A stretch of 64,000 nt of DNA, from contig JALHLQ010000005.1 in NCBI GenBank assembly GCA_022844485.1, positions 62,001 through 126,000 of the forward strand, given 5' to 3'. The translations under genes and the position numbers were made by a program. Every line of letters starts with the position of its first letter. Positions within the stretch are counted from its first letter, which is position 1. Source of the DNA: Xanthobacteraceae bacterium (GTDB taxonomy: Bacteria > Pseudomonadota > Alphaproteobacteria > Rhizobiales > Xanthobacteraceae). Under the pieces are notes generated by a model. That model was given only the letters and a program-made list of their open reading frames with translations. It was not told the DNA's origin and made no database searches. Positions 30,921 through 40,766 of the stretch are shown in pieces.

Positions 30921-32507
30921 GTGACCCGCCGCGACTTCCATCTGCCCGGACGGTCCGATGTCATCGCGACCGAAGGCATGGCGGCCACATCGCATCCGCT
31001 CGCGACGCTTGCGGCCGTCGACACGCTAAAGGCCGGCGGCACCGCGGCCGATGCGGCGGTCACCGCGGTGGCGCTGCTCGGCGTCGTCGAGCCTGCCATG
31101 ACCGGAATCGGCGGCGACTGCTTCTGTCTTGTTGCGCGGCCGGGAGAGCCGGTATGGGGCTATAACGGCTCGGGCCGCGCGGGCGCGGCGGCTCGCGCAG
31201 AATTCCTGATCGAGCGCGGCATCCGCGCCATCGGCGCCGATTCCATCCATGCCGTCACTGTGCCGGGCGCGGTCGAGGCCTGGGCATCAATTCTCAAAGC
31301 GCATGGCAAATTCGATCTCGGGCGGGCGCTCGCTCCGGCCATCCATTATGCCGAGCATGGCTTTCCCGTCGCCCCGCGCATCGCGCTCGACTGGGGGCTT
31401 GCCGTCGAGCGGCTGCGCGGTGATCCGGGTGCCGCGCGCCACTATCTCGTGCACGGCGCCGCGCCCGAGGAAGGCGACCGCATGCGGATGGGGGCGCTGG
31501 CCGAAAGCCTGAAAGCCATCGCGTCCCGCGGGCCAAAAGCCTTCTACGAGGGTGCGATTGCGGCCGACATGGCGGAGACGGTCGCCGCCCGAGGCGGACT
31601 GCTGACGCTTGCCGATTTCGCACGTCACCGCGGCGAAGCGGTCGAGGCGATTGCGACGAACTACCGGGGGGTCGAACTCGTCGAATTGCCGCCGAACGGG
31701 CAGGGACTGGCAGCGCTCGTGCTGCTCAATATCCTCGAGCGGTTCGACATGGAGCGGCTCGATCCTCTCGGGCCGGAGCGATTCCACCTCGCGCTCGAAG
31801 CGGCGCGGCTCGCCTATGCCGTGCGCGACACCCACATTGCCGATCCCGCCTTCATGCGCATGGCGGTATCCGCCTTGCTCGACAAGCCGTTTGCCGCCGC
31901 GCTCGCCGACCGCATCGACCGCTCGCGGCGCGTCGAAATGCCGAACGCGCCGACGCCGGGCAGCGACACGGTGCTGGTGACGGTCGTCGACCGCGACCGC
32001 ATGGCGGTCTCGATCATCAATTCGCTATTCAACTCCTTCGGCGTCGGCATCGCGACAGAGAAGACCGGCATCCTGTTGCACAATCGCGGCTGCGGCTTCG
32101 TTGTCGATCCCGAACATCCGAACACGATCGGACCCGCCAAGCGTCCCCTCCATACGATCATTCCGGCGCTCACGATGCGAGAGGGGCGGTGCGACATGGC
32201 GTTTGGCGTGATGGGAGGCGGCTACCAGGCCATGGGCCACGCCCATGTCGTCTCCAACATCGTCGACTATGGGATGGGTGTGCAGGCTGCGCTCGACATC
32301 CCGCGCGCTTTTTTCGAAGGTGAGAAGACGATGATCGAACGCGGGCTACCGGCGGCGACTGTCGAGGGCTTGACCGCGCGCGGTCACGCGGTCGCCGTGC
32401 GGCCGCTGCCGTTCGGGGGCGGGCAGGCGGTGCGGATCGACTGGGAGCGGGGTGTGCTGATCGGCGGGTCCGATTTCCGCAAAGACGGGCTGGCGCTCGG
32501 CTATTAG
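30921..32507 (+). CDS. Gamma-glutamyltransferase-family Ntn hydrolase
   Basis: This 528-aa protein matches GGT along its whole length (TAADAAVTAVALLGVVEPAMTG is interrupted here for length; core blocks include GGTAADAAVTAV, GIGGDCFC and DFARHRGEAVE). No signal peptide is visible, so it would be cytoplasmic. The autoprocessing site usually reads TTH-S-VVD; here it reads DTVLVTVVD, keeping the presumed nucleophile Thr 350 but losing the second Thr and His. GTG at 30921 after GAAGGG is the likely start. The frame stays open to a TTG at 30873 inside repeat copy 2, which would add 16 repeat-encoded residues. Confidence 0.82.
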   Translation: MTRRDFHLPGRSDVIATEGMAATSHPLATLAAVDTLKAGGTAADAAVTAVALLGVVEPAMTGIGGDCFCLVARPGEPVWGYNGSGRAGAAARAEFLIERGIRAIGADSIHAVTVPGAVEAWASILKAHGKFDLGRALAPAIHYAEHGFPVAPRIALDWGLAVERLRGDPGAARHYLVHGAAPEEGDRMRMGALAESLKAIASRGPKAFYEGAIAADMAETVAARGGLLTLADFARHRGEAVEAIATNYRGVELVELPPNGQGLAALVLLNILERFDMERLDPLGPERFHLALEAARLAYAVRDTHIADPAFMRMAVSALLDKPFAAALADRIDRSRRVEMPNAPTPGSDTVLVTVVDRDRMAVSIINSLFNSFGVGIATEKTGILLHNRGCGFVVDPEHPNTIGPAKRPLHTIIPALTMREGRCDMAFGVMGGGYQAMGHAHVVSNIVDYGMGVQAALDIPRAFFEGEKTMIERGLPAATVEGLTARGHAVAVRPLPFGGGQAVRIDWERGVLIGGSDFRKDGLALGY

Positions 32508-32980
32508 AGCGCGATGGTCTCGGCTAGCACCAGCGGGAGCTGGCTGGGGCCGGGGCGGCGGCAGCGGCCCGGGCGCCATAGGCGGCCGCGGCATCCTGCG
32601 GGTCGGCCCGGCGGCGCTGGCGCGTTTGCGGCGCGTCGGAGGCGGTCGCGATCAGATGCGCCAGAAAGACGGCCTGCGGCCTTTGCAGGGGAGCCTCGCG
32701 AACGGCCGGGCTCCTCGTTGGGTGCGCTGCCACGAGCGCATGGCTTTCGGGCCTTTGCTCACCAGGCAAGGGTCCTTGCTGGGAACGCCGGGGCTGAAAG
32801 CCAGTCCGCTCGATGCCACCAAGCCGCATGGGCGGCCTCCTGTCTCGAATTGGGACACTTGATGCGTCCCTGAGACAGGCTTCGCAAGCGGCGTGCCGGC
32901 TGCTCCACAGGCGAGCAACCGGCCTGCTTTGCCGGCAGTGTTGCTGACGTTGAGGTTAAGCCGTGGCAACCGGTCGGGGG
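32508..32980. other. Region without a secure gene
   Basis: This 473-bp interval separates two convergent genes. On the minus strand 32524-32829 has codon usage of coding type over part of its length and is listed as a possible small gene. The remainder (32830-32980) contains GC-rich inverted segments such as CCGGCctgctttGCCGG (32930-32946 region) that could end phaR transcription, but no clear terminator. Confidence 0.4.
32524..32829 (-). CDS. Possible small hypothetical protein (or gene remnant)
   Basis: This frame gives up to 101 residues. The segment FLAHLIATASDAPQTRQRRR followed by ADPQDAAAAYGAR has strongly GC-biased third codon positions and reminds me of a short conserved Hyphomicrobiales protein. 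The N-terminal part has poor codon bias. The C-terminus is odd: a shift of frame after the Ala/Pro-rich stretch would give an ending LPLVLAETIAL instead. It may be a real small gene, a frameshifted one, or chance. Confidence 0.35.
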   Translation of the reverse strand: MRLGGIERTGFQPRRSQQGPLPGEQRPESHALVAAHPTRSPAVREAPLQRPQAVFLAHLIATASDAPQTRQRRRADPQDAAAAYGARAAAAAPAPASSRWC

Positions 32981-33568
32981 TCAGGCCTTGGCCTTGTCGC
33001 TGTTCGCGATTTGATTGAGCTTCTTTTGGACCTCGTCGAGCTGGCGTTTGAGGTCATTGATTTCGTCCAGCGACTTTTCTGCGCGTTCCGGCTCGGGCTC
33101 TTCTTCGTCGCGACGCGCGAAAGGGGTGAACATCGCAAAGGCGCGCTGGAAGATTTCCATGTTCCGCCGAACGTGCTCTTCCATCGGGCCGAACGGACTT
33201 GCGCCGCCGAAGGCCTGGGCCATCTGTTCGCGGAATTTCTCCTGATCACGCGTCAGCGAGTCGATCGAGACCTCCAGATAGCGCGGAACCAGCATTTGCA
33301 TGCTGTCGCCGTAGAAGCGGATCAGCTGCCGCAGGAACGCAATGGGCAGGAGGTTCTGCCCTTCCTTGTGCTCTTGCTCGAATATGATCTGGGTGAGGAC
33401 CGAGCGGGTGATCTCTTCACCGGACTTGGCATCATAGACGACAAAATCTTCGCCGGCTTTCACCATCGCGGCGAGATCTTCGAGCGTGACGTAGGTGCTG
33501 GTGCCGGTGTTGTAGAGACGCCGGTTGGCGTACTTCTTGATCGTGATGGGTTCGGTTGATTTTGCCAT
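32981..33568 (-). CDS. phaR: Polyhydroxyalkanoate synthesis repressor PhaR
   Basis: This 195-aa DNA- and polyester-binding repressor has the PHB-accumulation regulator N-terminal domain (ITIKKYANRRLYNTGTSTYV) and the following PHB_acc domain (SVLTQIIFEQEHK). The C-terminus is an acidic/basic coiled coil (LDEINDLKRQLDEVQKKLNQ). ATG at 33568 preceded by GAAGAAG is the start. It is divergent from phaA/phaB. In other species PhaR represses phasin and pha genes until granules sequester it. Confidence 0.95.
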   Translation of the reverse strand: MAKSTEPITIKKYANRRLYNTGTSTYVTLEDLAAMVKAGEDFVVYDAKSGEEITRSVLTQIIFEQEHKEGQNLLPIAFLRQLIRFYGDSMQMLVPRYLEVSIDSLTRDQEKFREQMAQAFGGASPFGPMEEHVRRNMEIFQRAFAMFTPFARRDEEEPEPERAEKSLDEINDLKRQLDEVQKKLNQIANSDKAKA

Positions 33569-35118
<1,550 letters not shown>

Positions 35119-35130
35119 AATGACGAGGTC

Positions 35131-35153
35131 GCCTCTTCCCGACCGGGGAGAGG
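35131..35153 (+). other. Hairpin between phaA and phaB
   Basis: GCCTCTTCCC and GGGGAGAGGC form a 10-bp stem with one mismatch, in the 57-bp spacer. There is no T-run, so it looks more like an mRNA-stability or repeat-derived hairpin than a terminator. Confidence 0.4.
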
Positions 35154-35175
35154 CTGATCGGCGAGGGAGACGGGC

Positions 35176-35901
35176 ATGGCACGCGTTGCGGTCGTCACGG
35201 GCGGAACACGCGGCATCGGCGCCGCGATTTCAAAGGCGCTCAAGGGCGCCGGCTACAAGGTTGCCGCGAATTACGGCGGCAACGACGAGGCTGCGAACAA
35301 GTTCAAGCAGGAGACCGGGATTCCCGTGTTCAAATGGGATGTCGGCTCCTATGAGTCCTGCGCCGCGGGCATCAAACGCGTCGAGGCGGAAGTCGGTCCG
35401 GTCGACATTCTCGTCAACAATGCGGGCATCACGCGCGACGCCATGTTCCACAAGATGACGCCGGAGCAGTGGAACGCCGTCATCACCACCAACCTGAATT
35501 CGCTGTTCAACATGTGCCGACAGGTGATCGACGGCATGCGCGAGCGCAACTTCGGCCGCATCATCAGCATTTCGTCCGTGAACGGGCAAAAGGGACAGAT
35601 GGGGCAGACGAACTATTCGGCGTCGAAAGCGGGCGAACTCGGATTCACCAAGGCGCTCGCGCAGGAGAACGCCAAGAAAGGCATCACGGTGAATGCCGTC
35701 GCGCCGGGCTATATCGGCACTGAAATGGTGCAGGCCGTGCCGAAGGAGGTGCTGGAAAAGAGCGTGCTTCCGCAGATCCCCGTCGGCCGGCTGGGCATGC
35801 CGGACGAGATCGCGCGCTGCGTGCTCTTTCTCGCGGCGGAGGAGTCGAGCTTCATTACCGGCTCGACGCTGACGGTGAATGGCGGCCAATACATGATCTG
35901 A
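35176..35901 (+). CDS. phaB: Acetoacetyl-CoA reductase
   Basis: This 241-aa short-chain dehydrogenase reduces acetoacetyl-CoA to (R)-3-hydroxybutyryl-CoA with NADPH. It has the cofactor motif TGGTRGIG, the NNAG motif (VNNAGITRD), and the catalytic Ser, Tyr and Lys (SISSVNGQKGQMGQTNYSASK region). GGCGAGGGAG precedes the ATG. The PHA synthase gene is not in the window. Confidence 0.95.
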   Translation: MARVAVVTGGTRGIGAAISKALKGAGYKVAANYGGNDEAANKFKQETGIPVFKWDVGSYESCAAGIKRVEAEVGPVDILVNNAGITRDAMFHKMTPEQWNAVITTNLNSLFNMCRQVIDGMRERNFGRIISISSVNGQKGQMGQTNYSASKAGELGFTKALAQENAKKGITVNAVAPGYIGTEMVQAVPKEVLEKSVLPQIPVGRLGMPDEIARCVLFLAAEESSFITGSTLTVNGGQYMI

Positions 35902-35948
35902 GCGGCGCCGTCCTTGCACGCCCGTCTTGAATGTCGCCCGGTCAGTCC

Positions 35949-36115
35949 CTAGTGGTCCGATTCTAACATTCGCATCCCGTTGCGGCAGGTCATTTCGCGA
36001 ATGTTAGAATCGAAGGACCACTAGCAAATTCAAGTTGCTAGTGGAGTTTTGGATTTGACATTCGCTTGTGAAGCCGCGGCTAGATGGGTAGCGAATGTCA
36101 AATCCACTCCACTAG
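35949..36115 (+). repeat. Composite palindromic repeat, copy 3
   Basis: This is the cleanest copy, bounded by CTAG at both ends. Module B (35952-36021) is followed by the CTAG-flanked linker (36022-36040) and module A (36041-36112). Its sequence, including both centres, closely matches copy 1 in the opposite orientation. The A module contains GGAG (36043-36046) followed 8 bases later by TTG (36055), and from there an open frame runs into the EamA transporter gene. A TTGACA hexamer at 36055-36060 could alternatively be a -35 element. Confidence 0.92.
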
Positions 36116-36987
36116 CGGTTCGCGCGACGCTCGTCGGGTCGTCGGCGATCATCCTGTGGTCGCTGCTTGCGGTGCTCACGGTAGCCTCGGGCCGGGTCCC
36201 GCCATTCCAACTCGCCGCGATGACATTTGCCATTGGCGGCCTTGGCGGGGCGGCCACGTGGATCGCGCGTCCCGGCGCCATCCAGGCCCTCAAGCAGCCG
36301 GCTGAAGTCTGGGCGCTCGGCGTCTGCGGGCTGTTCGGTTATCACGCGCTTTACTTCATGGCGCTGCGCCTTTCGCCACCCGCCGAGGCGGGCCTGCTGA
36401 ATTATCTGTGGCCGCTGCTCATCGTGCTGTTCTCGGCGCTGCTGCCCCACGAGCGTTTGCGTCCGCACCACGTGATCGGGGCGATGCTCGGTCTTGCGGG
36501 CACGGCGCTCCTGTTCGCAGGGCGCGGGCTGACCTTTGCGCTCGACTATCTCCCCGGACTTGCGGCGGCCTTCGTTGCGGCCTTCATCTGGGCCGCCTAC
36601 TCCGTGCTGTCTCGCCGCTTTGCAGCCGTCCCGACCGATGCCGTTGTCGGCTTCTGCGTCGCGACAGCGGCGCTCGCCGCGCTGTTTCATCTGGCGCTCG
36701 AACAGACCGTGTGGCCCGAAACGGCGCTGCAATGGGCCGCCGTCCTTGCGCTTGGCATCGGTCCTGTCGGCGCCGCCTTCTACGCCTGGGATTTCGGGAT
36801 GAAACGCGGGGACATCCGGGTGCTCGGCGCCGGATCGTATGCGGCGCCGCTGATCTCGACGTCTCTGCTTGTCGCGGCGGGCTATGCGGAGGCTACCTCC
36901 ACGCTTGCGATCGCCGCCGTGCTGATCGCCGGAGGAGGGCTGCTCGCCGCCAAGGACATGTTCGTGCGGCAGCGTGTCATCTCTTGA
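36055..36987 (+). CDS. EamA/DMT-family transporter with repeat-derived N-terminus
   Basis: This ten-helix transporter of about 310 aa has two EamA repeats (first helix SSAIILWSLLAVLTV; second repeat begins LAAAFVAAFIWAAYSVLSR). It resembles YddG-type aromatic amino-acid exporters in layout, but the substrate is unknown. The frame has no ATG, GTG or TTG between the repeat end and the middle of helix 1. The only candidates are TTGs at 36049 and 36055 inside repeat copy 3, the latter with GGAG eight bases upstream. About 21 N-terminal residues would then be encoded by the repeat. The native start was probably lost on insertion. Confidence 0.82.
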   Translation: MTFACEAAARWVANVKSTPLAVRATLVGSSAIILWSLLAVLTVASGRVPPFQLAAMTFAIGGLGGAATWIARPGAIQALKQPAEVWALGVCGLFGYHALYFMALRLSPPAEAGLLNYLWPLLIVLFSALLPHERLRPHHVIGAMLGLAGTALLFAGRGLTFALDYLPGLAAAFVAAFIWAAYSVLSRRFAAVPTDAVVGFCVATAALAALFHLALEQTVWPETALQWAAVLALGIGPVGAAFYAWDFGMKRGDIRVLGAGSYAAPLISTSLLVAAGYAEATSTLAIAAVLIAGGGLLAAKDMFVRQRVIS

Positions 36988-36999
36988 GCGCGCGGGTGC

Positions 37000-37767
37000 T
37001 CAGAAATTGTCCTTGCGCTTGCGGATTTCGCCGAACACGGCCGGCGCCGCCGCGCCCGCCATTCCGATCGCGGCCGCGACCTGCGGATCATCGGCGCGCA
37101 AGAAGGGATTGAACGATTTCTCCGCGCCGATCGTGGTCGGAATCGTCGGCCGGCCCGCGGCGGCCTGCTTCTCGACCTCCTCCGCCCGCGCCTTCAGGGC
37201 CGCATTCTGTGGCTCGATGCTCAACGCAAAACGAACATTCGAGGCGGTGTACTCATGCCCGCAATAGATTCGCGTGTCGTCGGGCAAGGCGCGGAGCTTC
37301 AGAAGCGAATCCCACATCATGGCGGCGTCCCCTTCCAGCAGGCGGCCGCAGCCGACCGAGAACAGCGTGTCGCCGACAAAGGCGGCCCGGGCGCCTTTGA
37401 AGTGATACGAAATGTGCCCGCGCGTGTGCCCAGGCGTGTCGAGCACCCGTCCCTCCAACTGTCCGATCTTGATCGTATCGCCGTCGCCGACGGTCGCATC
37501 GACGCCTGGGATGCGCGAGGCCTCGCGGACCGGCGCGGTGACGCGGCAGCCATGCCGCCGCTTGAGTTCGTCGATGCCGGCTGTGTGATCGCCGTGATGA
37601 TGCGTGACGAGAATATCCGTCAGCCGCCATCCGGTTTCGCGCAAGGCCTTCTCCACCGGTGCGGCTTCCGGCGCATCGATGGAGGCGGTGGCCCCCGTCT
37701 CCGGATCGTGCAAAAGGACGCCATAGTTGTCCTTGAGGCATGGGAACAGGCGCATTTCAGCCGGCAT
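37000..37767 (-). CDS. gloB: Hydroxyacylglutathione hydrolase (glyoxalase II)
   Basis: This 255-aa metallo-beta-lactamase-fold enzyme hydrolyses S-D-lactoylglutathione. The binuclear metal motif THHHGDH spans residues 55-61, and GHTRGHISYH, FVGDTLFSVGCGR and YCGHEYT supply the other ligands and substrate contacts. It converges on the EamA gene with a 12-bp gap. Confidence 0.94.
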   Translation of the reverse strand: MPAEMRLFPCLKDNYGVLLHDPETGATASIDAPEAAPVEKALRETGWRLTDILVTHHHGDHTAGIDELKRRHGCRVTAPVREASRIPGVDATVGDGDTIKIGQLEGRVLDTPGHTRGHISYHFKGARAAFVGDTLFSVGCGRLLEGDAAMMWDSLLKLRALPDDTRIYCGHEYTASNVRFALSIEPQNAALKARAEEVEKQAAAGRPTIPTTIGAEKSFNPFLRADDPQVAAAIGMAGAAAPAVFGEIRKRKDNF

Positions 37768-37875
37768 ACGAGGTCCTTTGTGTCCGATTAACGTGCAGGC
37801 TACACGAGCGCCTGGTGCCGCGGAAGCCGGCCGCGTTGCAGCGCCCGCTCCGCAGCCTCATACTCCCAGTCGGTT

Positions 37876-37896
37876 CTGCGCCGGAGGCCGGCGCAG
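37876..37896. other. Perfect hairpin in the gloB-methyltransferase gap
   Basis: CTGCGCCGG and CCGGCGCAG pair perfectly around an AGG loop in the 218-bp divergent gap. It is about 90 bp upstream of the methyltransferase ATG and could be a leader structure; no T-run follows directly. Confidence 0.4.
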
Positions 37897-37985
37897 CACT
37901 CTAAGAGCTATTGTTTTGTCGCATTTTCTTTCGGCCAACCGTTACCCACCTGGCCGGAAAATGCTCCAGTCCGCAGGCATTGCCA

Positions 37986-38747
37986 ATGTCGCTCGACGTC
38001 GTCGATCTGCGCAGTTTCTACGCCCAGCCCCTCGGCATGGTGGCGCGGCGCTTCATCGGGCGCGGGGTTCGATCGCGCTGGCGGGACACGCATGGCTTGA
38101 GCGTGCTCGGGTTCGGTTATCCGACGCCCTATCTCGGGCTGTTTCGCGAGGAAGCGGAGCGATGCCTCGCCTTCATGCCGGCGGCGCAAGGGGTCGTGAA
38201 ATGGCCCACAGACCGTGCCGGGCTCGTCGCGCTGGTCGAGGAACACGACTTGCCGCTCGAAGATTCCTCCGTCGACCGCGTGCTGCTCGTGCATGCGCTC
38301 GAGAACTCGTCGGATGCCGTGGCGCTGCTGCGTGAAACATGGCGTGTGCTGGCGGCGGGAGGACGGCTGCTGGCGGCGGTGCCCAACCGACGCGGCGTCT
38401 GGGCGCGCGCGGACACCACCCCATTCGGTCACGGACGGCCCTATTCGCGCTCGCAGATCACGCATCTTTTGCGCGATACCTGGTTCACGCCGACCGCGTG
38501 GGAGGAAGTGCTGTATGTGCCGCCGATCGCGCGAAAGTGGTTCCTGCGCTCGGCGGTCGCCTGGGAGCGCACCGGCGCGACATTGAACGCCCCGTTCGCG
38601 GGAATCCACATTGTCGAAGCGACAAAGCAGGTCTATCGCGCGGTCCCGGCCCAACGGAGACAGCGCCGCCTGGTGCCAAGCTTCGAGCCCGTGCTCGCCC
38701 CCTCGCCGGGAGGCGCAGCCCGCGTGAGCGGGACAGAGCGCGATTAG
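37986..38747 (+). CDS. SAM-dependent methyltransferase, class I
   Basis: This 253-aa protein has a degenerate methyltransferase-11 fold; the SAM-motif region is weak, but the later segment (SVDRVLLVHALENSSDAVAL, then LLRETWRVLAAGGRLLAAVP) is typical. ATG at 37986 begins MSLDVVDLRSFYAQPLG, a start often seen for the methyltransferase next to gloB in Hyphomicrobiales. Substrate unknown. The 3' end overlaps the convergent DUF4167 gene by 4 bp. Confidence 0.82.
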   Translation: MSLDVVDLRSFYAQPLGMVARRFIGRGVRSRWRDTHGLSVLGFGYPTPYLGLFREEAERCLAFMPAAQGVVKWPTDRAGLVALVEEHDLPLEDSSVDRVLLVHALENSSDAVALLRETWRVLAAGGRLLAAVPNRRGVWARADTTPFGHGRPYSRSQITHLLRDTWFTPTAWEEVLYVPPIARKWFLRSAVAWERTGATLNAPFAGIHIVEATKQVYRAVPAQRRQRRLVPSFEPVLAPSPGGAARVSGTERD

Positions 38748-39448
38748 TCTCCTTGCGGGACCGACGGCTCGGGGCCTTCGTCGCCGGCTTCGCCGGGGGC
38801 ATTGCGCGGCCCGCCCGGCATATCGCCCCGCGGTCCGCGATGGCGACGGCGGCGGCGGTTGGAGAAGCGATCGCCCGGTCCGTCGTGGCCATTGCCGTAG
38901 GCTGGCGGCGGATTCGGCTGCGGCTGGCCGCCACCGCCCGTAATGAAGGCCGGCAGCCTCTCAAGCTGGCCACCCTCCTCTGGGGGCGCCGGTTGCTGCG
39001 GCTGGTGAGGACGGCCCGAATAGGGCTGCGGCTCGCGCAACCCATAGGGGTTGGCCTCCCGGGGCGGATAGTTCGGCTGAAGTGACGGCTCGCGGGCTCC
39101 CATCGATTCGCCTTGACCCTGGCCCTCCTCGCCTTCGTCCCCGCCCGCTTCGTCGCGTCCCTCGCCTTCCGGGCGGTAGAACGGGGCCGCTTGCCGGAAC
39201 TGCTCCTGAGCTGTGGCAATCAGTCGAAAATAGTGCTCGGCATGCTGATAGTAGTTTTCGGCTCCGACGGGATCGCCCGAGGACTGGGCGTCGCGCGCAA
39301 GCTGTAGGTATTTTTCCGCAACGTGGTGGGCCGTGCCACGGATCTTCACGTCGGGGCCGTTCGACTCGTACAGCCGGCTCAAGGGGTTGTGACTCTTGCC
39401 CCGATTGCGTCCCCGCATGCGCTGCTGCTGCTTCTGTCCGTTTCTCAT
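38744..39448 (-). CDS. DUF4167-domain protein
   Basis: This 234-aa protein has the DUF4167 domain in its first half (RNRGKSHNPLSRLYESNGPD, HHVAEKYLQLARDAQSSGD, YYQHAEHYFRLI). A low-complexity tail rich in Pro, Gly, Gln and Glu ends with an Arg-rich RRRRRHRGPRG. The basic N- and C-terminal patches suggest nucleic-acid binding. The function of the family is not established. Confidence 0.9.
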   Translation of the reverse strand: MRNGQKQQQRMRGRNRGKSHNPLSRLYESNGPDVKIRGTAHHVAEKYLQLARDAQSSGDPVGAENYYQHAEHYFRLIATAQEQFRQAAPFYRPEGEGRDEAGGDEGEEGQGQGESMGAREPSLQPNYPPREANPYGLREPQPYSGRPHQPQQPAPPEEGGQLERLPAFITGGGGQPQPNPPPAYGNGHDGPGDRFSNRRRRRHRGPRGDMPGGPRNAPGEAGDEGPEPSVPQGD

Positions 39449-39806
39449 CGTTTTTGCCTACTGACCCCCGAAATGCGACGGATCCAACCGTCAAAACCTT
39501 CCCACGCTGCACCTGAGCCAAGCCCGGCCCCCAGGCAGACGCACCCGACGAAATCCGTTATCGCCTCGCGTTGCGGGCCACCGCCTCTGAAACCGACGAC
39601 CCCTTGCGCCGCACAGCCAGCCTATGACGCCACGGCGCCACTCATGGTCCGCGCGCCGTCACGGGCTCGCAGAGACCGGCGAAGCAGCGTCCATTGCATC
39701 AGTCGGCGAACCGTATAGTCGAACCGGACGATGTTCTTGCTCGCCTTGCCGGATGCCGTGCCTCGCGGAGCCTTGCTCCGGGCCTCTTGAACGGCACCCG
39801 TCCAAT
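39449..39806. other. Intergenic region upstream of the DUF4167 gene
   Basis: This 358-bp stretch between prmC and the DUF4167 gene holds no frame with convincing codon bias. It should contain the DUF4167 promoter. I saw no repeat or RNA gene. Confidence 0.5.
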
Positions 39807-40766
39807 TCAGGGTCGATTCCGTGATCGGAACGTAATGGGTCCCGCCGCATATTCCAAGTCCTTTTTCAGCATGGCTTGCGGTCCGCTCACAGCCAAACAG
39901 CGGGCGCACAGGACCCGCTCGATGCCAGCAAGGTCGCGGCGGGGGTCGCCCCACATCGCAAGCCCCACCGCCCGAAAAAGCGAGGAGACAAAGCTGGCCT
40001 GCCCTTGCCCCACTTCCACGACGACGATTCCCCGCGGGGCCAGGAGCCGCACGATATCGCGGGCCAGGGCGCGATAGGCCGCAAGTCCATCCGCCTGCGC
40101 ATCGAGCGCGCGCCGCGGATCGTAATCTCGCACCTCGGGGGCGAGAGCCTCGATGTCGCTGGTCCGGACATAGGGCGGATTCGAAACAACAAGGTCGAAG
40201 CCGCCGCCGAGCGCGGAGCCGAAATCACCCGCGACGAAGCCGGCGCGATCGTCGACGCCGAGACGGCGCGCATTATTCCGCGCGATGTCAAGCGCGCGAG
40301 GATCGATGTCGGTGCCGACCCCGATGGCTTCCGGCCATTCGGCGAGCAGCGAAATGAGAATCGCGCCCGAGCCGGTGCCGAGATCGGCCACGCGCAAGGG
40401 CCGCCGGCGCTGCTCGAAGGCGTCGCCCAAGCCCAGCGCGGTTTCGACCACGAGCTCGGTTTCGGGCCGCGGTACGAGCGTCGCCGGGCCGATCAGAAAG
40501 TCGCGTCCCCAAAATTCCTTTCGCCCGACAATGCGCGCGACCGGCTCGCGCGCAAGCCGGCGCGCAAGGCTCGCTTCGAGCTGTCGCGCTTCGCCGGCGG
40601 TGAGGCGACGGTCGGAGGCGGTCGCGACGCCGCTCGCATCGAGCCCAAGAGCGTGTCCCACAAGGACGCGGGCGTCGAGATCCGGCGTGTCGAGGCCCGC
40701 GGCGCGAAAAGCCTGCGCCAGGTGGCGCCGCGCCGCGCCGACGCTGATCCCGAAGGCAAGGCTCAT
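39807..40766 (-). CDS. prmC: Release factor glutamine methyltransferase
   Basis: This 319-aa enzyme methylates the GGQ glutamine of release factors. The N-terminal helical domain is followed by the SAM motif [15 protein letters not shown] and the active-site NPPY ([13 protein letters not shown]). The last 30 or so residues (from [11 protein letters not shown]) extend beyond the usual end and may be specific. The ATG overlaps the prfA stop by 4 bp, coupling the modifying enzyme to its substrate. Confidence 0.94.
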   Translation of the reverse strand: MSLAFGISVGAARRHLAQAFRAAGLDTPDLDARVLVGHALGLDASGVATASDRRLTAGEARQLEASLARRLAREPVARIVGRKEFWGRDFLIGPATLVPRPETELVVETALGLGDAFEQRRRPLRVADLGTGSGAILISLLAEWPEAIGVGTDIDPRALDIARNNARRLGVDDRAGFVAGDFGSALGGGFDLVVSNPPYVRTSDIEALAPEVRDYDPRRALDAQADGLAAYRALARDIVRLLAPRGIVVVEVGQGQASFVSSLFRAVGLAMWGDPRRDLAGIERVLCARCLAVSGPQAMLKKDLEYAAGPITFRSRNRP

